NCBI GenBank assembly: GCA_965246855.1
Contig: CBDFFP010000002.1
Span: forward strand, 248,001-312,000
DNA length: 64,000 bases
From: UBA1952 sp965246855
GTDB taxonomy: Bacteria > Bacteroidota > Bacteroidia > Chitinophagales > Chitinophagaceae
Direction of reading: 5' to 3'
The notes below the pieces were generated by a model. The model did no database searches and was not told the DNA's origin. It worked only from the letters and a program-made list of their open reading frames with translations. The position numbers were made by a program, and so were the translations under genes. Positions 1 through 7,795 of this stretch are shown here, in pieces (within the stretch, counting starts at the first letter, position 1; the number at the start of each line of letters is the position of its first letter).

Positions 1-589
1 CGCGGTCTTCGGCGCAACCGCAGGCGGTATCAAAGTAACGCTCCTCGTTTTGGCGCAGGCGCACGCGGAAGATTTTTCCTTCTTCTGCCGTGCCTTCCTC
101 GCCGGGTACGTCGGCCTCAATGGTATTGTCGGTAGCGGGCAGCAGCGTGGCCGCGCGACTGCGGGCCGCGTCGCGGGCCCGGTCCATCGTGTCTGGTGTG
201 CTGAACACGCGCAGCATCGCTTCGGAAAGGACGCGCAGCCGCAGGATGGTGTGGCTTTGTTCATAGCGCAAATCCTCGCCGCGCAGGATGCCGCTTTGCG
301 AAAGGTCTTGAAGCTGGAAAAGCGCCGCTACTTTGTGGCGACACAATTCGCTGGTGCTGTACGGACACGGGCAGCGCAGGGAAATCTCGGCGGGCGTATT
401 GTATTTCTGCACCGCGACGATGTAGAAGTTCTGGTACTGGTCATTGCGCACCCGGAAGCGCGCGCTTTCCGTGAACGGGTCGTTGTCCATCAGGCTGACG
501 CCGCCGCTGCTGTAAATGCGTTTGCCGCGCCGGATCATCTCCTCGGAGCCGTGGTTGTAAATGTATTTCAGTAAGGGCGAGAGCGACAT
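1..589 (-). CDS. SWIM zinc-finger protein, N-terminal part (possibly an SNF2-type helicase)
   Basis: The frame runs from an ATG at 589 to the left edge, so only about 196 N-terminal residues are present. Residues 73-85 (CPCPYSTSELCRH) fit the SWIM zinc-finger pattern CxCx(n)CxH. A second CxC (CGC) sits at the very edge in a similar setting, suggesting a second SWIM motif just outside. In Bacteroidota, SWIM fingers at the N-terminus often precede an SNF2/DEAD helicase; that part is inference because the helicase would lie off the window. A TATTTTCG box lies upstream. The plus-strand frame over the same bases is a GC-rich shadow. The zinc motif is certain, the protein family is moderately so. 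Confidence 0.65.
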   Translation of the reverse strand, partial: MSLSPLLKYIYNHGSEEMIRRGKRIYSSGGVSLMDNDPFTESARFRVRNDQYQNFYIVAVQKYNTPAEISLRCPCPYSTSELCRHKVAALFQLQDLSQSGILRGEDLRYEQSHTILRLRVLSEAMLRVFSTPDTMDRARDAARSRAATLLPATDNTIEADVPGEEGTAEEGKIFRVRLRQNEERYFDTACGCAEDR

Positions 590-700
590 ACGGGTAGCAG
601 AAAGCAATGGGCGAAAATACGAAAACCGTTTGCGGCGGCGGGCGTTCCGTTTTTACCAAAGGCACAAACTACACACAAAAAAGCCTTGCGGAGAAGGCGT

Positions 701-1308
701 TTAGGGAAGGTATTTGTGGGGAATTCGGTAAGCTTTCGCACCAGCTTCAATCGCTTCACTGGTTCCGACTTCATAGACCTTGCCTTTGATGGTTACGTAG
801 GTAACGGGAAGTTCAATAGGCTTCTTCCTTTCGGGCTTTTCGTCGGAAAGTGTTGTGACAAAAACGATTTCATCCGGTTCTCCCAGCAGACCACCGCTTT
901 CCCGCAGGTAGGTGGAATAAGGAGTGAAAGGAACGAGGTCTAAGTCTTTATGCAGCCCTTTAAAGTCCTTGACGTTGGCCGTTACGAGCGGATATCCATA
1001 AGCCAGAGCAGTAGCGGCAATAATGCAGTCGCGGATGTGTTCTTGATGCGGTCATCGTTCGCAATGACACGCAGGTAGTCGTCTATATCCGGGAGCGTGG
1101 GTAAAAATTCAAACGACTCTAAAAACTTCTTGGCTTTATTCCGGTACATTTTGGGCATACTGTACATGAACTCTATATAACTAACCACGCAAATAGCAGG
1201 GTCGCCGGAAAGTTGAAGCCGACCTATTTCGTCCTCTGCGTAACGGGACTGCCGGTGGTAATCCGATAGCACATTAGTGTCCACCAAAAAGAATTTAGGC
1301 TTGCTCAT
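701..1308 (-). pseudogene. PIN-domain (VapC-like) nuclease with antitoxin-like C-terminal tail, one apparent frameshift
   Basis: Starting at the ATG at 1308, the protein opens with FFLVDTNVL and carries the PIN acidic residues D10 and E46, then leaves frame near 1038-1044. From there the next frame continues with IRDCIIAATALAYGYP and TANVKDF, the normal second half of a PIN domain with its last two acidic residues. One missing base after the codon for Lys in DDRIK restores a protein of about 202 residues. Beyond the PIN domain comes a 70-residue tail ending PHKYLP, whose last 50 residues match the small protein encoded immediately upstream (shared PVTYVTIKGK and PHKYLP). No ATG or GTG was seen that would make the tail a separate gene. 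PIN proteins are usually RNA-cleaving toxins. The break may be decay, sequencing error or programmed shift. Confidence 0.75.
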
Positions 1309-1316
1309 CGGGCACA

Positions 1317-1481
1317 CTAGGGCAAGTACTTGTGCGGAAGCGGATACGCTTCTATGGCAGCCCGAATGGCTTCTTTAGAGCTGCGTCTGTAGGTCTTTCC
1401 CTTGATGGTTACGTAAGTAACAGGAATTTCTTTAGGCTCCCGCTTTCCTGTCTTCGTTGTGTTGGTTGTCTTCGTTTTCAT
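1317..1481 (-). CDS. 54-residue antitoxin-like protein upstream of the PIN gene
   Basis: This short basic protein begins MKTKTTNTTK and ends PHKYLP, stopping 8 bases before the PIN start, so the two are surely co-transcribed. Its position, size and charge resemble antitoxins of VapBC modules, but I recognise no DNA-binding fold. Residues 18-54 match the C-terminal tail of the downstream PIN protein (PVTYVTIKGK identical, then EAI, AY and PHKYLP), which argues that this small frame is real. A TATATTTG box ends only four bases before the ATG, so the mRNA would have almost no leader. The antitoxin role is inferred from context. Confidence 0.65.
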   Translation of the reverse strand: MKTKTTNTTKTGKREPKEIPVTYVTIKGKTYRRSSKEAIRAAIEAYPLPHKYLP

Positions 1482-1485
1482 AGCT

Positions 1486-1493
1486 CAAATATA
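1486..1493 (-). promoter_or_regulatory. -7 promoter box of the antitoxin-like/PIN operon
   Basis: TATATTTG matches the Bacteroidota -7 consensus TAnnTTTG and lies four bases upstream of the ATG at 1481. No TTTG is seen at the -33 position. With a start point 5-8 bases downstream of the box, the transcript would be leaderless. Confidence 0.45.
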
Positions 1494-1526
1494 AGCTCTA
1501 AAACCACGCCGCTCATCCATCACCCT

Positions 1527-2993
1527 CTACTCAAACAGGCTGAAAATCCCGTACACGCCTGCCGCCATCAGCGCGCTCACTGGAATGGTAAGTATCCACG
1601 CCCAGAGGAGATTTATCGTTACGCCCCAGCGCACGGCACTCAATCTTTTCGTAGCGCCTACGCCAATGATAGCGCCAGTGATGGTGTGCGTGGTAGAAAC
1701 AGGAATCTTCAGATTCTCCGTTACGAACAGCGTTATCGCGCCTGCGGTTTCTGCGGCCACGCCTTCAAACGGCGTCACCTTCGTGATGCGGCTGCCCATG
1801 GTTTTGATAATCTTCCAGCCGCCGCTCATCGTGCCCGCTGCAATGGCTACGTAACAGGCCAACGGAACCCACACGGGCATGTCGCTGAAATCGCCGATTT
1901 GACCTCCAGCAATCAAGGCAGCGGTGATGATGCCCATTACTTTCTGCGCGTCATTTCCACCATGACCAATGGAGAACGCCGCCGAAGAAACCAACTGCAT
2001 CCGCTTGAGCCAGCGTTGTGATTCCATCACATTCAGGCTGCTGAGGAAGAGCGTGAACACGCTCATGGCGAAGAGAATCAGGCCCAGCAAAATCCACTTA
2101 AAGTTGTGGCCGAAGAGCGCAATGCGCACCCATTCATAGCCCCATGCCGCATCAAAAGGAACGGTCTTTTCTACCCGCTCGCCTTTGCGGTAAAGCGCGT
2201 AGGAAAAAGTTTCGCCCGGATGCAGCTTGCCGAGTTGCCGGTCAAGCGCCAGATTGGTTTGGAGCGGTGCGCCGTTAAAAGAAACAATAGAATCGCCTTT
2301 CCGGAAGCCCATGCGCTGCGCCGGGCTTTTGTTGCTGAGGTCGGAAATAGTCGTCCCTGCCGGACCTTGCCAATCGGTTTTCATCCCGGCAATGTGCGTC
2401 TCCTTTGTGTCTATCTGGAAATACAACAGCGTTACCACGCCTATCATCACGCACACCGAAACCAGCTTCGGGCCGATGCTTTTCTTAAAAGCATGCAGAA
2501 ACCAAAGGGAGATGATATAGGCAATAAGCATCCCGAACACCGGCGCCAGCACGATAAAAGCAATCACAACCAGCACGCCCGAAGGCAACATCTCTCCCCC
2601 CTTCGAAGGCACATACCAGTTCACCGAATGCAGGCCGGCATGGGTAACGGCAGCGCCAATGAATCCACCAATAAGCGTGTGCGAGGAAGAAGACGGAATG
2701 CCAAACCACCACGTAAACAGGTTCCAGATAATGGCCGCAATCAACCCCGATGCAATCACCGGCAGCGTAATAGCGCCCTGGGTTACCGTCTTGGCAATGG
2801 TATCGGCCACGCCGTGGTCGCGGAAGATAAAAAAGGCTACGAAGTTGAACAAGGCCGCCCACAGCACCGCCTGAAACGGTGTCAGCACTTTGGTGGAAAC
2901 CACCGTAGCGATAGAGTTGGCCGCGTCGTGAAAGCCGTTGATGTAGTCAAAAGCTATCGCCAGCACGATGATGGCTATCAGGAGAGGGGTCAT
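1527..2993 (-). CDS. pit: PiT-family inorganic phosphate transporter with an inserted PDZ-like domain
   Basis: This inner-membrane symporter takes up inorganic phosphate. Both PiT signature halves are present: DYINGFHDAANSIAT near residue 16 with GIPSSSSHTLIGG near 98, and SIGHGGNDAQKVMG near 341 with a second STTHTITGA. The unusual part is the central loop at about residues 198-280, which reads as a PDZ-like domain (AQRMGFRKGDSIVSFNG) between transmembrane segments. At 488 residues the protein is close to E. coli PitA in length, so the loop replaces rather than lengthens the usual hydrophilic linker. It lies 18 bases downstream of the DUF47 gene, the normal partner. Family assignment is secure; the PDZ call rests on motif pattern. 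Confidence 0.93.
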   Translation of the reverse strand: MTPLLIAIIVLAIAFDYINGFHDAANSIATVVSTKVLTPFQAVLWAALFNFVAFFIFRDHGVADTIAKTVTQGAITLPVIASGLIAAIIWNLFTWWFGIPSSSSHTLIGGFIGAAVTHAGLHSVNWYVPSKGGEMLPSGVLVVIAFIVLAPVFGMLIAYIISLWFLHAFKKSIGPKLVSVCVMIGVVTLLYFQIDTKETHIAGMKTDWQGPAGTTISDLSNKSPAQRMGFRKGDSIVSFNGAPLQTNLALDRQLGKLHPGETFSYALYRKGERVEKTVPFDAAWGYEWVRIALFGHNFKWILLGLILFAMSVFTLFLSSLNVMESQRWLKRMQLVSSAAFSIGHGGNDAQKVMGIITAALIAGGQIGDFSDMPVWVPLACYVAIAAGTMSGGWKIIKTMGSRITKVTPFEGVAAETAGAITLFVTENLKIPVSTTHTITGAIIGVGATKRLSAVRWGVTINLLWAWILTIPVSALMAAGVYGIFSLFE

Positions 2994-3011
2994 GATACCA
3001 GAGAAAGTCTC

Positions 3012-3653
3012 CTACGAGTATTTGATGATGATGGTCTCAATCACGTTGGCGGCGTCTTCGCATTTATCCGTCACCATTTCCAGTTCCTCATAAATGTCTT
3101 TGCGCTTGATGATTTCAATCGCATCCAGACGGGAAGCAAACAGCTTGCGTGTAGCATTGTCCAGCACGTCGTCGGCTTCGTTCTCAAAGCTGTTGATGTC
3201 CACACAGCATTTCGTGATGGCCGTCATGTCCTTCATGTCGCGCAGCTCGTGAATGCCTTTGCTGAGCGCCGTCACCGACTTCTGAATAATCAGGGAAAAC
3301 TGCACCATAAAATCATCCACATCATCCAGCCCGTAGTTCAGGATGCGCTTCGCAGACCCCCAGGTATAGTCGGCAATATCGTCCAAAGCAGCGGTAAGGG
3401 AGTGGATGTCTTCGCGGTCAAAAGGCGTAATAAAATTGCGGCCCAGCTCAATAAAAATGCGGTGCGTGATATCGTCGCAGCGGTGTTCATAATTGTTGAT
3501 GGCGCGCAGCGCTTTTTGACGGCTGTCAGGGTCGGCCACTTGCAGGGCTTTGGGAAAGGTCTCCGCCATTTCCACCAACACCGTTGTCATTTCTTCGAAC
3601 AGCGAATAAAAAACCCGGTCTTTCGGGGTAAAAAGTTTCAGGAAGCCCGACAT
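3012..3653 (-). CDS. DUF47/PhoU-like phosphate transport accessory protein
   Basis: At 213 residues, mostly helical, with an opening FTPKDRVFYSLFEEM and the repeated acidic helices (RCDDITHRIF, ENEADDVLD), it fits the DUF47 family, cytoplasmic PhoU relatives encoded next to PiT transporters. The family is thought to regulate or couple phosphate uptake. It is the first gene of a two-gene operon with the PiT gene 18 bases downstream. A TACATTTG promoter box lies about 18 bases before the ATG. No truncation is seen. Confidence 0.9.
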   Translation of the reverse strand: MSGFLKLFTPKDRVFYSLFEEMTTVLVEMAETFPKALQVADPDSRQKALRAINNYEHRCDDITHRIFIELGRNFITPFDREDIHSLTAALDDIADYTWGSAKRILNYGLDDVDDFMVQFSLIIQKSVTALSKGIHELRDMKDMTAITKCCVDINSFENEADDVLDNATRKLFASRLDAIEIIKRKDIYEELEMVTDKCEDAANVIETIIIKYS

Positions 3654-3671
3654 GGGTTTTCAAAGTTTAGG

Positions 3672-3679
3672 CAAATGTA
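3672..3679 (-). promoter_or_regulatory. -7 promoter box of the DUF47-pit operon
   Basis: TACATTTG on the minus strand matches TAnnTTTG and precedes the ATG at 3653 by 18 bases. No -33 TTTG is seen. Confidence 0.45.
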
Positions 3680-3764
3680 GTTTTCCGTTCCCCGCCCACC
3701 CGCGCCTTTAGAGACTTAATAATTCGGTAACGAAGAAGTTAAGCGAAGAAAGCCCCAATCAAGG

Positions 3765-3857
3765 CCGTCATCCCGACGAAGGAGGGATCTGTTTGAATAG
3801 AGTCGTTTAAGCGGAGCCATTTGATTTCAGCAGATCCCTCCTTCGTCGGGATGACGG
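3765..3857. repeat. Inverted repeat with 27-bp perfect arms (family A)
   Basis: Arms 3765-3791 and 3831-3857 are exact reverse complements carrying the core CGACGAAGGAGG and its complement, separated by 39 bases. The same core recurs at 5295-5375, 5397-5470 and in half-divergent form at 7547-7770. Transcribed, each would form a long hairpin. No coding content is seen. Confidence 0.85.
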
Positions 3858-3890
3858 AACATTACCGGGCAGCTCCCCCTGCAAACGCAA

Positions 3891-3911
3891 AGACGCCCAA
3901 TTTGGGCGTCT
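3891..3911. repeat. Short palindrome, family C (GACGCCC/GGGCGTC)
   Basis: AGACGCCC and GGGCGTCT flank a five-base loop just after the stop of the 3933-4631 gene. Closely similar palindromes occur at 56201-56225 and 56289-56311, so this is a dispersed element; it may also act as a terminator of the minus-strand gene. Confidence 0.6.
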
Positions 3912-3932
3912 CTACAGTGAATTACAAGCCTG

Positions 3933-4631
3933 CTACGGCTGCTTCGGCTTATTCAGGCTGGGGTTTTTGGGTGCATCCAGCAGGGCGAAATTGAAATAGG
4001 CCACGCACTGCGCCACATCCCCCGGAAAGGCGCGGCCCACGGCATGAACCGCCGCCGTCAGCCCCAGTTCCAGCGCCACGCGCGCATCACTGCGCTCCGA
4101 GCGGTTGTCGCCTACGCTGCCCTTCTGGCCCTGCTGCGTGTTGCGCGCATTCTTCCACTGTGCGACAAAGCCCTGCAACGCAGCGGTGAGCGTCACGCCC
4201 AGCCGGGCGGTGTGTTTGGTCGCCATGTCGGCCACGCGTTTGGTCAGCACGGGCATCTGCGTTTTGGTTGTTTTGCCGTATTCCGTTTTGCCGCCGGGAT
4301 AAAATTCTATGTAGGCTGCTGTTTTTTCGCCGCCCAGCAGGTAGGCAATTTCGGTATGCTTTTCCTTCATCGTATCCTTAAAAAGCGTCAGCACACCGTC
4401 CACCGTAAAAGTGGTTCCCTTCTGTGTGGCCAGTGCGCCGCTCACCTCACCCAGCTCTTTCTGGAGGGCCAGTTGCGCCGTGTCCATGTTTGTAATTTCC
4501 GGGGCGAAACGGTTGGCCGTGTCATTCTTCCTAAAACGGTTTACACCGTCCTGGGCGAAGAGGAGCAGGCGCGGGGAAGTGATACGTACGTCATCAAAGA
4601 GATTTTCAAAGATTTTTTCAGAGGGCTTCAT
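3933..4631 (-). CDS. Hypothetical protein, 232 residues
   Basis: I do not recognise a family. The sequence has no signal peptide or membrane segment, is rich in Ala, Thr and Lys, and appears largely helical (for example the segment around LQKELGEVSGALATQKG). The N-terminus MKPSEKIFENLFDDVR and a closing Pro/Lys-rich stretch NPSLNKPKQP look like natural ends. It stands alone between two repeat-bearing spacers, with a palindrome at its 3' end and the 42-bp array beyond its 5' end. The minus-strand frame is preferred over the overlapping plus-strand frames because it fills the interval and its composition is protein-like. Confidence 0.65.
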   Translation of the reverse strand: MKPSEKIFENLFDDVRITSPRLLLFAQDGVNRFRKNDTANRFAPEITNMDTAQLALQKELGEVSGALATQKGTTFTVDGVLTLFKDTMKEKHTEIAYLLGGEKTAAYIEFYPGGKTEYGKTTKTQMPVLTKRVADMATKHTARLGVTLTAALQGFVAQWKNARNTQQGQKGSVGDNRSERSDARVALELGLTAAVHAVGRAFPGDVAQCVAYFNFALLDAPKNPSLNKPKQP

Positions 4632-4700
4632 GGGAAAATGTTTTTAAGGAGGAAAGGAATAAAAAGGAAGACCGGCCAGACAAAAATAATCATGGAATCT

Positions 4701-4912
4701 ATTTTGTGCAAGTAGGCGCTGTATTTTTTGCAGCGAAGGGAAAAACCTTCTTTTGTGCCTTGTCATTTTTTGCAGGCCCTAAAAGAAAGTTCTTTTGTGT
4801 CCTGTCGTTTTTTACAGGGCTTAAAGGAAGGTTCTTTTATGCCTTGTAATTTTTGACAAGGCTTAAAAGAAGGTTCCAGATGGCCTTGTACGTTTTGACA
4901 AAGGCTAAAAGA
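4701..4912. repeat. Array of about five 42-bp units, each with a small hairpin
   Basis: Units begin with TTCTTTTGTGCC-like sequence at about 4702, 4751, 4793, 4835 and 4874; the last three intervals are exactly or nearly 42 bases. Each unit holds stem arms around a T-rich loop: cgctg/cagcg (4717/4731), gcct/aggc (4757/4774), cctgt/acagg (4801/4814), ccttgt/acaagg (4842/4856) and gcctt/aaggc (4883/4901). The arms differ between copies but still pair. The array fills most of the 317-base gap before the small membrane protein at 4949. Confidence 0.75.
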
Positions 4913-4948
4913 AAAATATTTGGTGCGGAAAGGGGTTTATTTTGCAGG

Positions 4949-5287
4949 ATGAAAAATTCGCAGCTCACAAAAGCGACTGCACCAGGCAGGAATAAAGGCG
5001 CATCTAAAACAGGAAAAGAGGAACTCAAAGTTTTCGTTTTCATCCTTTCAATATTAACTGCAATTCTGGTGTCTTTAACAGCATTATCTGGTTGGGTATT
5101 CCATAATCGTTTGAACATGCCTTTTAATGAAGAGGGAAGATATCCTGCCGAAAACGGTGTCGTTTATCATGAACAGTCAAAAGAATTCTATGGCTTAACT
5201 ACGTTTTTACTGTCCCTTCTAACAATGCTGATAGCTTGGGTTTTGATGAAAACAATTAACCAGCTACGAGTGACCCATTCGGTATAG
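4949..5287 (+). CDS. Small two-span membrane protein, 112 residues
   Basis: No family is recognised. The chosen ATG gives a short basic N-terminus (MKNSQLTKATAPGRNKG), a hydrophobic span at about residues 30-50 (VFVFILSILTAILVSLTALS), a polar loop with PFNEEGRYPAENGVVYHEQ, and a second span at about 82-102 (FLLSLLTMLIAWVLM). An upstream in-frame ATG at 4853 lies inside the repeat array and is unlikely to be used. A TATTTTGC sequence sits just before the start. The gene is more AT-rich than its neighbours, hinting at a different origin. Confidence 0.6.
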   Translation: MKNSQLTKATAPGRNKGASKTGKEELKVFVFILSILTAILVSLTALSGWVFHNRLNMPFNEEGRYPAENGVVYHEQSKEFYGLTTFLLSLLTMLIAWVLMKTINQLRVTHSV

Positions 5288-5294
5288 CGCCGCT

Positions 5295-5375
5295 TGGCGA
5301 AGGCTCCCGCCTTCGTCGGAATGTAAAACACAAATCAAAAGCGGATGCGACGAAGGAGGGAGCCTTCGCCGAGCC
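5295..5375. repeat. Inverted repeat, family A variant
   Basis: The left arm near 5295-5318 (GGCGAAGGCTCCC followed by CTTCGTCG) pairs with the right arm near 5348-5373 (CGACGAAGGAGGGAGCC and on). The stem core is the same CGACGAAGGAGG as the neighbouring element at 5397, but the outer arm differs. It lies directly after the small membrane protein. Confidence 0.7.
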
Positions 5376-5396
5376 ATAAAGAGTCAGAAAATGCGG

Positions 5397-5470
5397 GTCA
5401 TTCCGACGAAGGAGGAATCTCACGATTGCTAGGCCCGCCTGCTGTGAGATTCCTCCTTCGTCGGAATGAC
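5397..5470. repeat. Inverted repeat with 27-bp perfect arms (family A)
   Basis: Arms 5397-5423 and 5444-5470 are exact reverse complements with a 20-base loop. Same family as 3765-3857. It occupies the spacer before the VWA protein gene and contains no frame. Confidence 0.85.
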
Positions 5471-5513
5471 AAACGAGAAGCAGGAATGCCCTATGACTTA
5501 TGACCCATGACCT

Positions 5514-7532
5514 ATGATTACCTTCGGGCCGATGTCTGTTTTCCTGTGGATTCTCTCTTTTGGAAGCGCGCTCGCGGCGGGCCTGCTGGTTTATCGTTCC
5601 GATAAGCGCAAAGGGCTTTCCCGCCCGTGGCTCACCGCCTTTTTGCGCGCGTTGGTAATAATGCTCGTGTGGGTGTTGCTCCTGTCCCCAACCCTCCCCT
5701 TCCGCCAAACCGAAACGCGCCCGCAAACGGTGGTCATTCTCCAGGACGATTCCCGCTCCGCAGGCGCGGCGCTGGCGAACGACACGGGCGCTTTCCGCCA
5801 GAAAATAACGGCGCTCCAAACCGCTTTCCAAAAGGAAAACACGCGCGTGCTGTCCTTTGCTTTCGGCAGCACTTTACGGCAGGATTCCGGCTTCCGCTAC
5901 GCCGACGCGGCCACCGATATTTCCGGCGCTTTGGAAGCCGCGCTTTCGCGGGCCGGGAAATTTCCGCCCGCCGCCATTATCCTCGCCACCGACGGACGCT
6001 ACAACGCGGGCAGCAATCCGCTCTACGCTTCCTTTCCGCTCTCCGCGCCGCTCCACATCCTTTCCGTTGGCGACACGGCGCTGGAAAAAGACCTGCGCAT
6101 CGGGCGCATCTACGCGCCGCGCACCGTGGCGCGCGGCAGCAGCTTTGAGGTGCGCGCCGACGTGCTGGCAACGGGCCTCGCCGGGATTTCTACCAGTGCT
6201 TCCATCAGTGGAAACGGCGCGGGCGGCACACAGGCTTTCCCCATTTCCGGCGAGCGTTTTGATCGTGCAGTTTCCTTTACCCTTTCGGCGGCGAAGGCGG
6301 GCATTTATGCCTACACGCTTTCCCTTCCATCCGCGTCCGGTGAGCGCAATACCGAGAACAACACGCGTCGTTTTTATGTGGAAGTAGTGGACCGGAAAAA
6401 GAAAATCCTCCTCGCCGCTGCCGTTCCCCACCCCGACATCAAAGCCATCCGCGAGGCGCTGAGCACCGTGGAAAGCTATGAGGTAACGGTGCAGGTAGGA
6501 ACAACGGTGAACACTGTCGGTTACGACGCTGCTATCCTGCACGGGCTACCCGCGAGCGGGTTTTCTACTAAGGTTCCTACATGGTTCATCCTCACGCCTT
6601 CCACTTCCGTCGCGGCTTTCAACGCCGCGCAAAAAACCGTTCAGGTGGACGGCACTACGGCGATGCAACGCTTCTCCTATGCCCTTCCGCCAAGCGGTTT
6701 TTCCCTTTTCATTCCGCCGCCGGGGCTGGATGCCTTGCTGGATAGATTGCCGCCGCTTTCGGTATGCGGAAGTGGCTGGAGAATGGCGGCGGATGCACAG
6801 GCTTTGCTTCGTCAAAGAGAGAACAACGCCGCGCCGTTGTGGGCCGTGCGCAGTGGTCGCCCGGCAGAAGCCGTAACGGTGGGCGAAGGCATCTGGCGCT
6901 GGCGCTTGTCGGAATACCGGCAGAAAAAAGAACAGCGGATTGTGGACGAATGCATCCGCCAAACCGTAGCTTTCCTAGCCGCAGGCATGGGCGACAGAAA
7001 GTTCCGCCTGGACATGCCGAAGTGGGAATGGAACGACGGCGAAGGGATTGTGCTGAACGGCTACCTCTTGAACGAAGGCGGCCAAAGCGTGAACAACGCG
7101 GAGGCAAGCATCACCCTTACCGACAGCGCCGGACGCGCACGCAGCTACCGCATGGAGCGCGTAGGCAGCAGCTACCGGCTGAACATCGGCTCCTTACTTC
7201 CGGGCAGTTATCGCTTTGCGGGGAAGGCAGTTTTGGAAGGAAAATCATACACCGATGAAGGCGCTTTCGTGGTTACGGAGACACCGATAGAGCTGCTGCA
7301 AACCGGCGCGGATTATCCCTTCCTGCAAAGTCTTGCGGCACGGTTTAAAGGAACAGTTCGCCCGTGGCAACAAGCAGATTCCGTGTTGGCGATTCTTCAA
7401 AAAAGCGACGCGCTGAAACCGCGCATTTCGCAGAACGAAGACCCCAAGCCTTTGATTGATTGGAAGTGGATGTTCGTGCTGATTCTGGGCGTAGCAACGG
7501 CGGAGTGGTTGGTGCGGCGGTATGGGGAATAA
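5514..7532 (+). CDS. VWA-domain membrane protein, 672 residues
   Basis: Two N-terminal membrane spans (about residues 7-26 and 41-60) are followed by a von Willebrand A-type domain. Its metal site is visible as DDSRS (residues 78-82, fitting DxSxS), with the later TD and IILATDGRYNAG strand-loop. Beyond lie beta-rich regions and a C-terminal span (WMFVLILGVATAEWLV) before the last few basic residues. This layout, with the bulk outside between membrane anchors, is that of Bacteroidota membrane VWA proteins related to Bat-type genes; the precise role is unknown. A second ATG at 5532 is an alternative start. Inverted repeats flank the gene on both sides. Confidence 0.8.
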   Translation: MITFGPMSVFLWILSFGSALAAGLLVYRSDKRKGLSRPWLTAFLRALVIMLVWVLLLSPTLPFRQTETRPQTVVILQDDSRSAGAALANDTGAFRQKITALQTAFQKENTRVLSFAFGSTLRQDSGFRYADAATDISGALEAALSRAGKFPPAAIILATDGRYNAGSNPLYASFPLSAPLHILSVGDTALEKDLRIGRIYAPRTVARGSSFEVRADVLATGLAGISTSASISGNGAGGTQAFPISGERFDRAVSFTLSAAKAGIYAYTLSLPSASGERNTENNTRRFYVEVVDRKKKILLAAAVPHPDIKAIREALSTVESYEVTVQVGTTVNTVGYDAAILHGLPASGFSTKVPTWFILTPSTSVAAFNAAQKTVQVDGTTAMQRFSYALPPSGFSLFIPPPGLDALLDRLPPLSVCGSGWRMAADAQALLRQRENNAAPLWAVRSGRPAEAVTVGEGIWRWRLSEYRQKKEQRIVDECIRQTVAFLAAGMGDRKFRLDMPKWEWNDGEGIVLNGYLLNEGGQSVNNAEASITLTDSAGRARSYRMERVGSSYRLNIGSLLPGSYRFAGKAVLEGKSYTDEGAFVVTETPIELLQTGADYPFLQSLAARFKGTVRPWQQADSVLAILQKSDALKPRISQNEDPKPLIDWKWMFVLILGVATAEWLVRRYGE

Positions 7533-7546
7533 GGGTTTACAAAATG

Positions 7547-7770
7547 TGGGTCATCTCGACCGCTAGGGAGAGATCTCACTCACGCTGTGTCTGACCTGCT
7601 CTGCTCAACGCGAGTGAGATTCCTCGCTCCGCGCTCGGAATGACCCACGTTATGTATTTGATTTGTAAAAAGCGGGTCATCTCGACCGCTAGGGAGAGAT
7701 CTCACTCGTGTTGTCCCTAACCTACTATTTCTAACCGCGATTGAGATCCTCCTTCGTCGGAATGACCCGC
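7547..7770. repeat. Two successive inverted-repeat elements (family A, divergent)
   Basis: Each copy (7547-7647 and 7673-7770) starts GGGTCATCTCGACCGCTAGG and ends with a partly complementary right arm GGAATGACCC. The left arm is diverged from the CGACGAAGG core while the right arm of the second copy keeps CCTTCGTCGG. They fill the 263-base gap between two convergent genes. Confidence 0.7.
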
Positions 7771-7795
7771 ATTTTTTGTCTTTCCTGATAACTAA

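Noticed and set aside
50..574. 174-residue plus-strand frame at the left edge
   Set aside because: It is the shadow of the SWIM zinc-finger frame on the minus strand; its protein has no domain features and low complexity.
2106..3680. 524-residue plus-strand frame opposite the PiT and DUF47 genes
   Set aside because: Antisense to two clearly recognised genes; the protein is rich in His/Arg/Gln without any motif.
4701..4912. CRISPR array
   Set aside because: Units are 42 bp of diverged, contiguous repeats without distinct spacers, and no cas genes are near.
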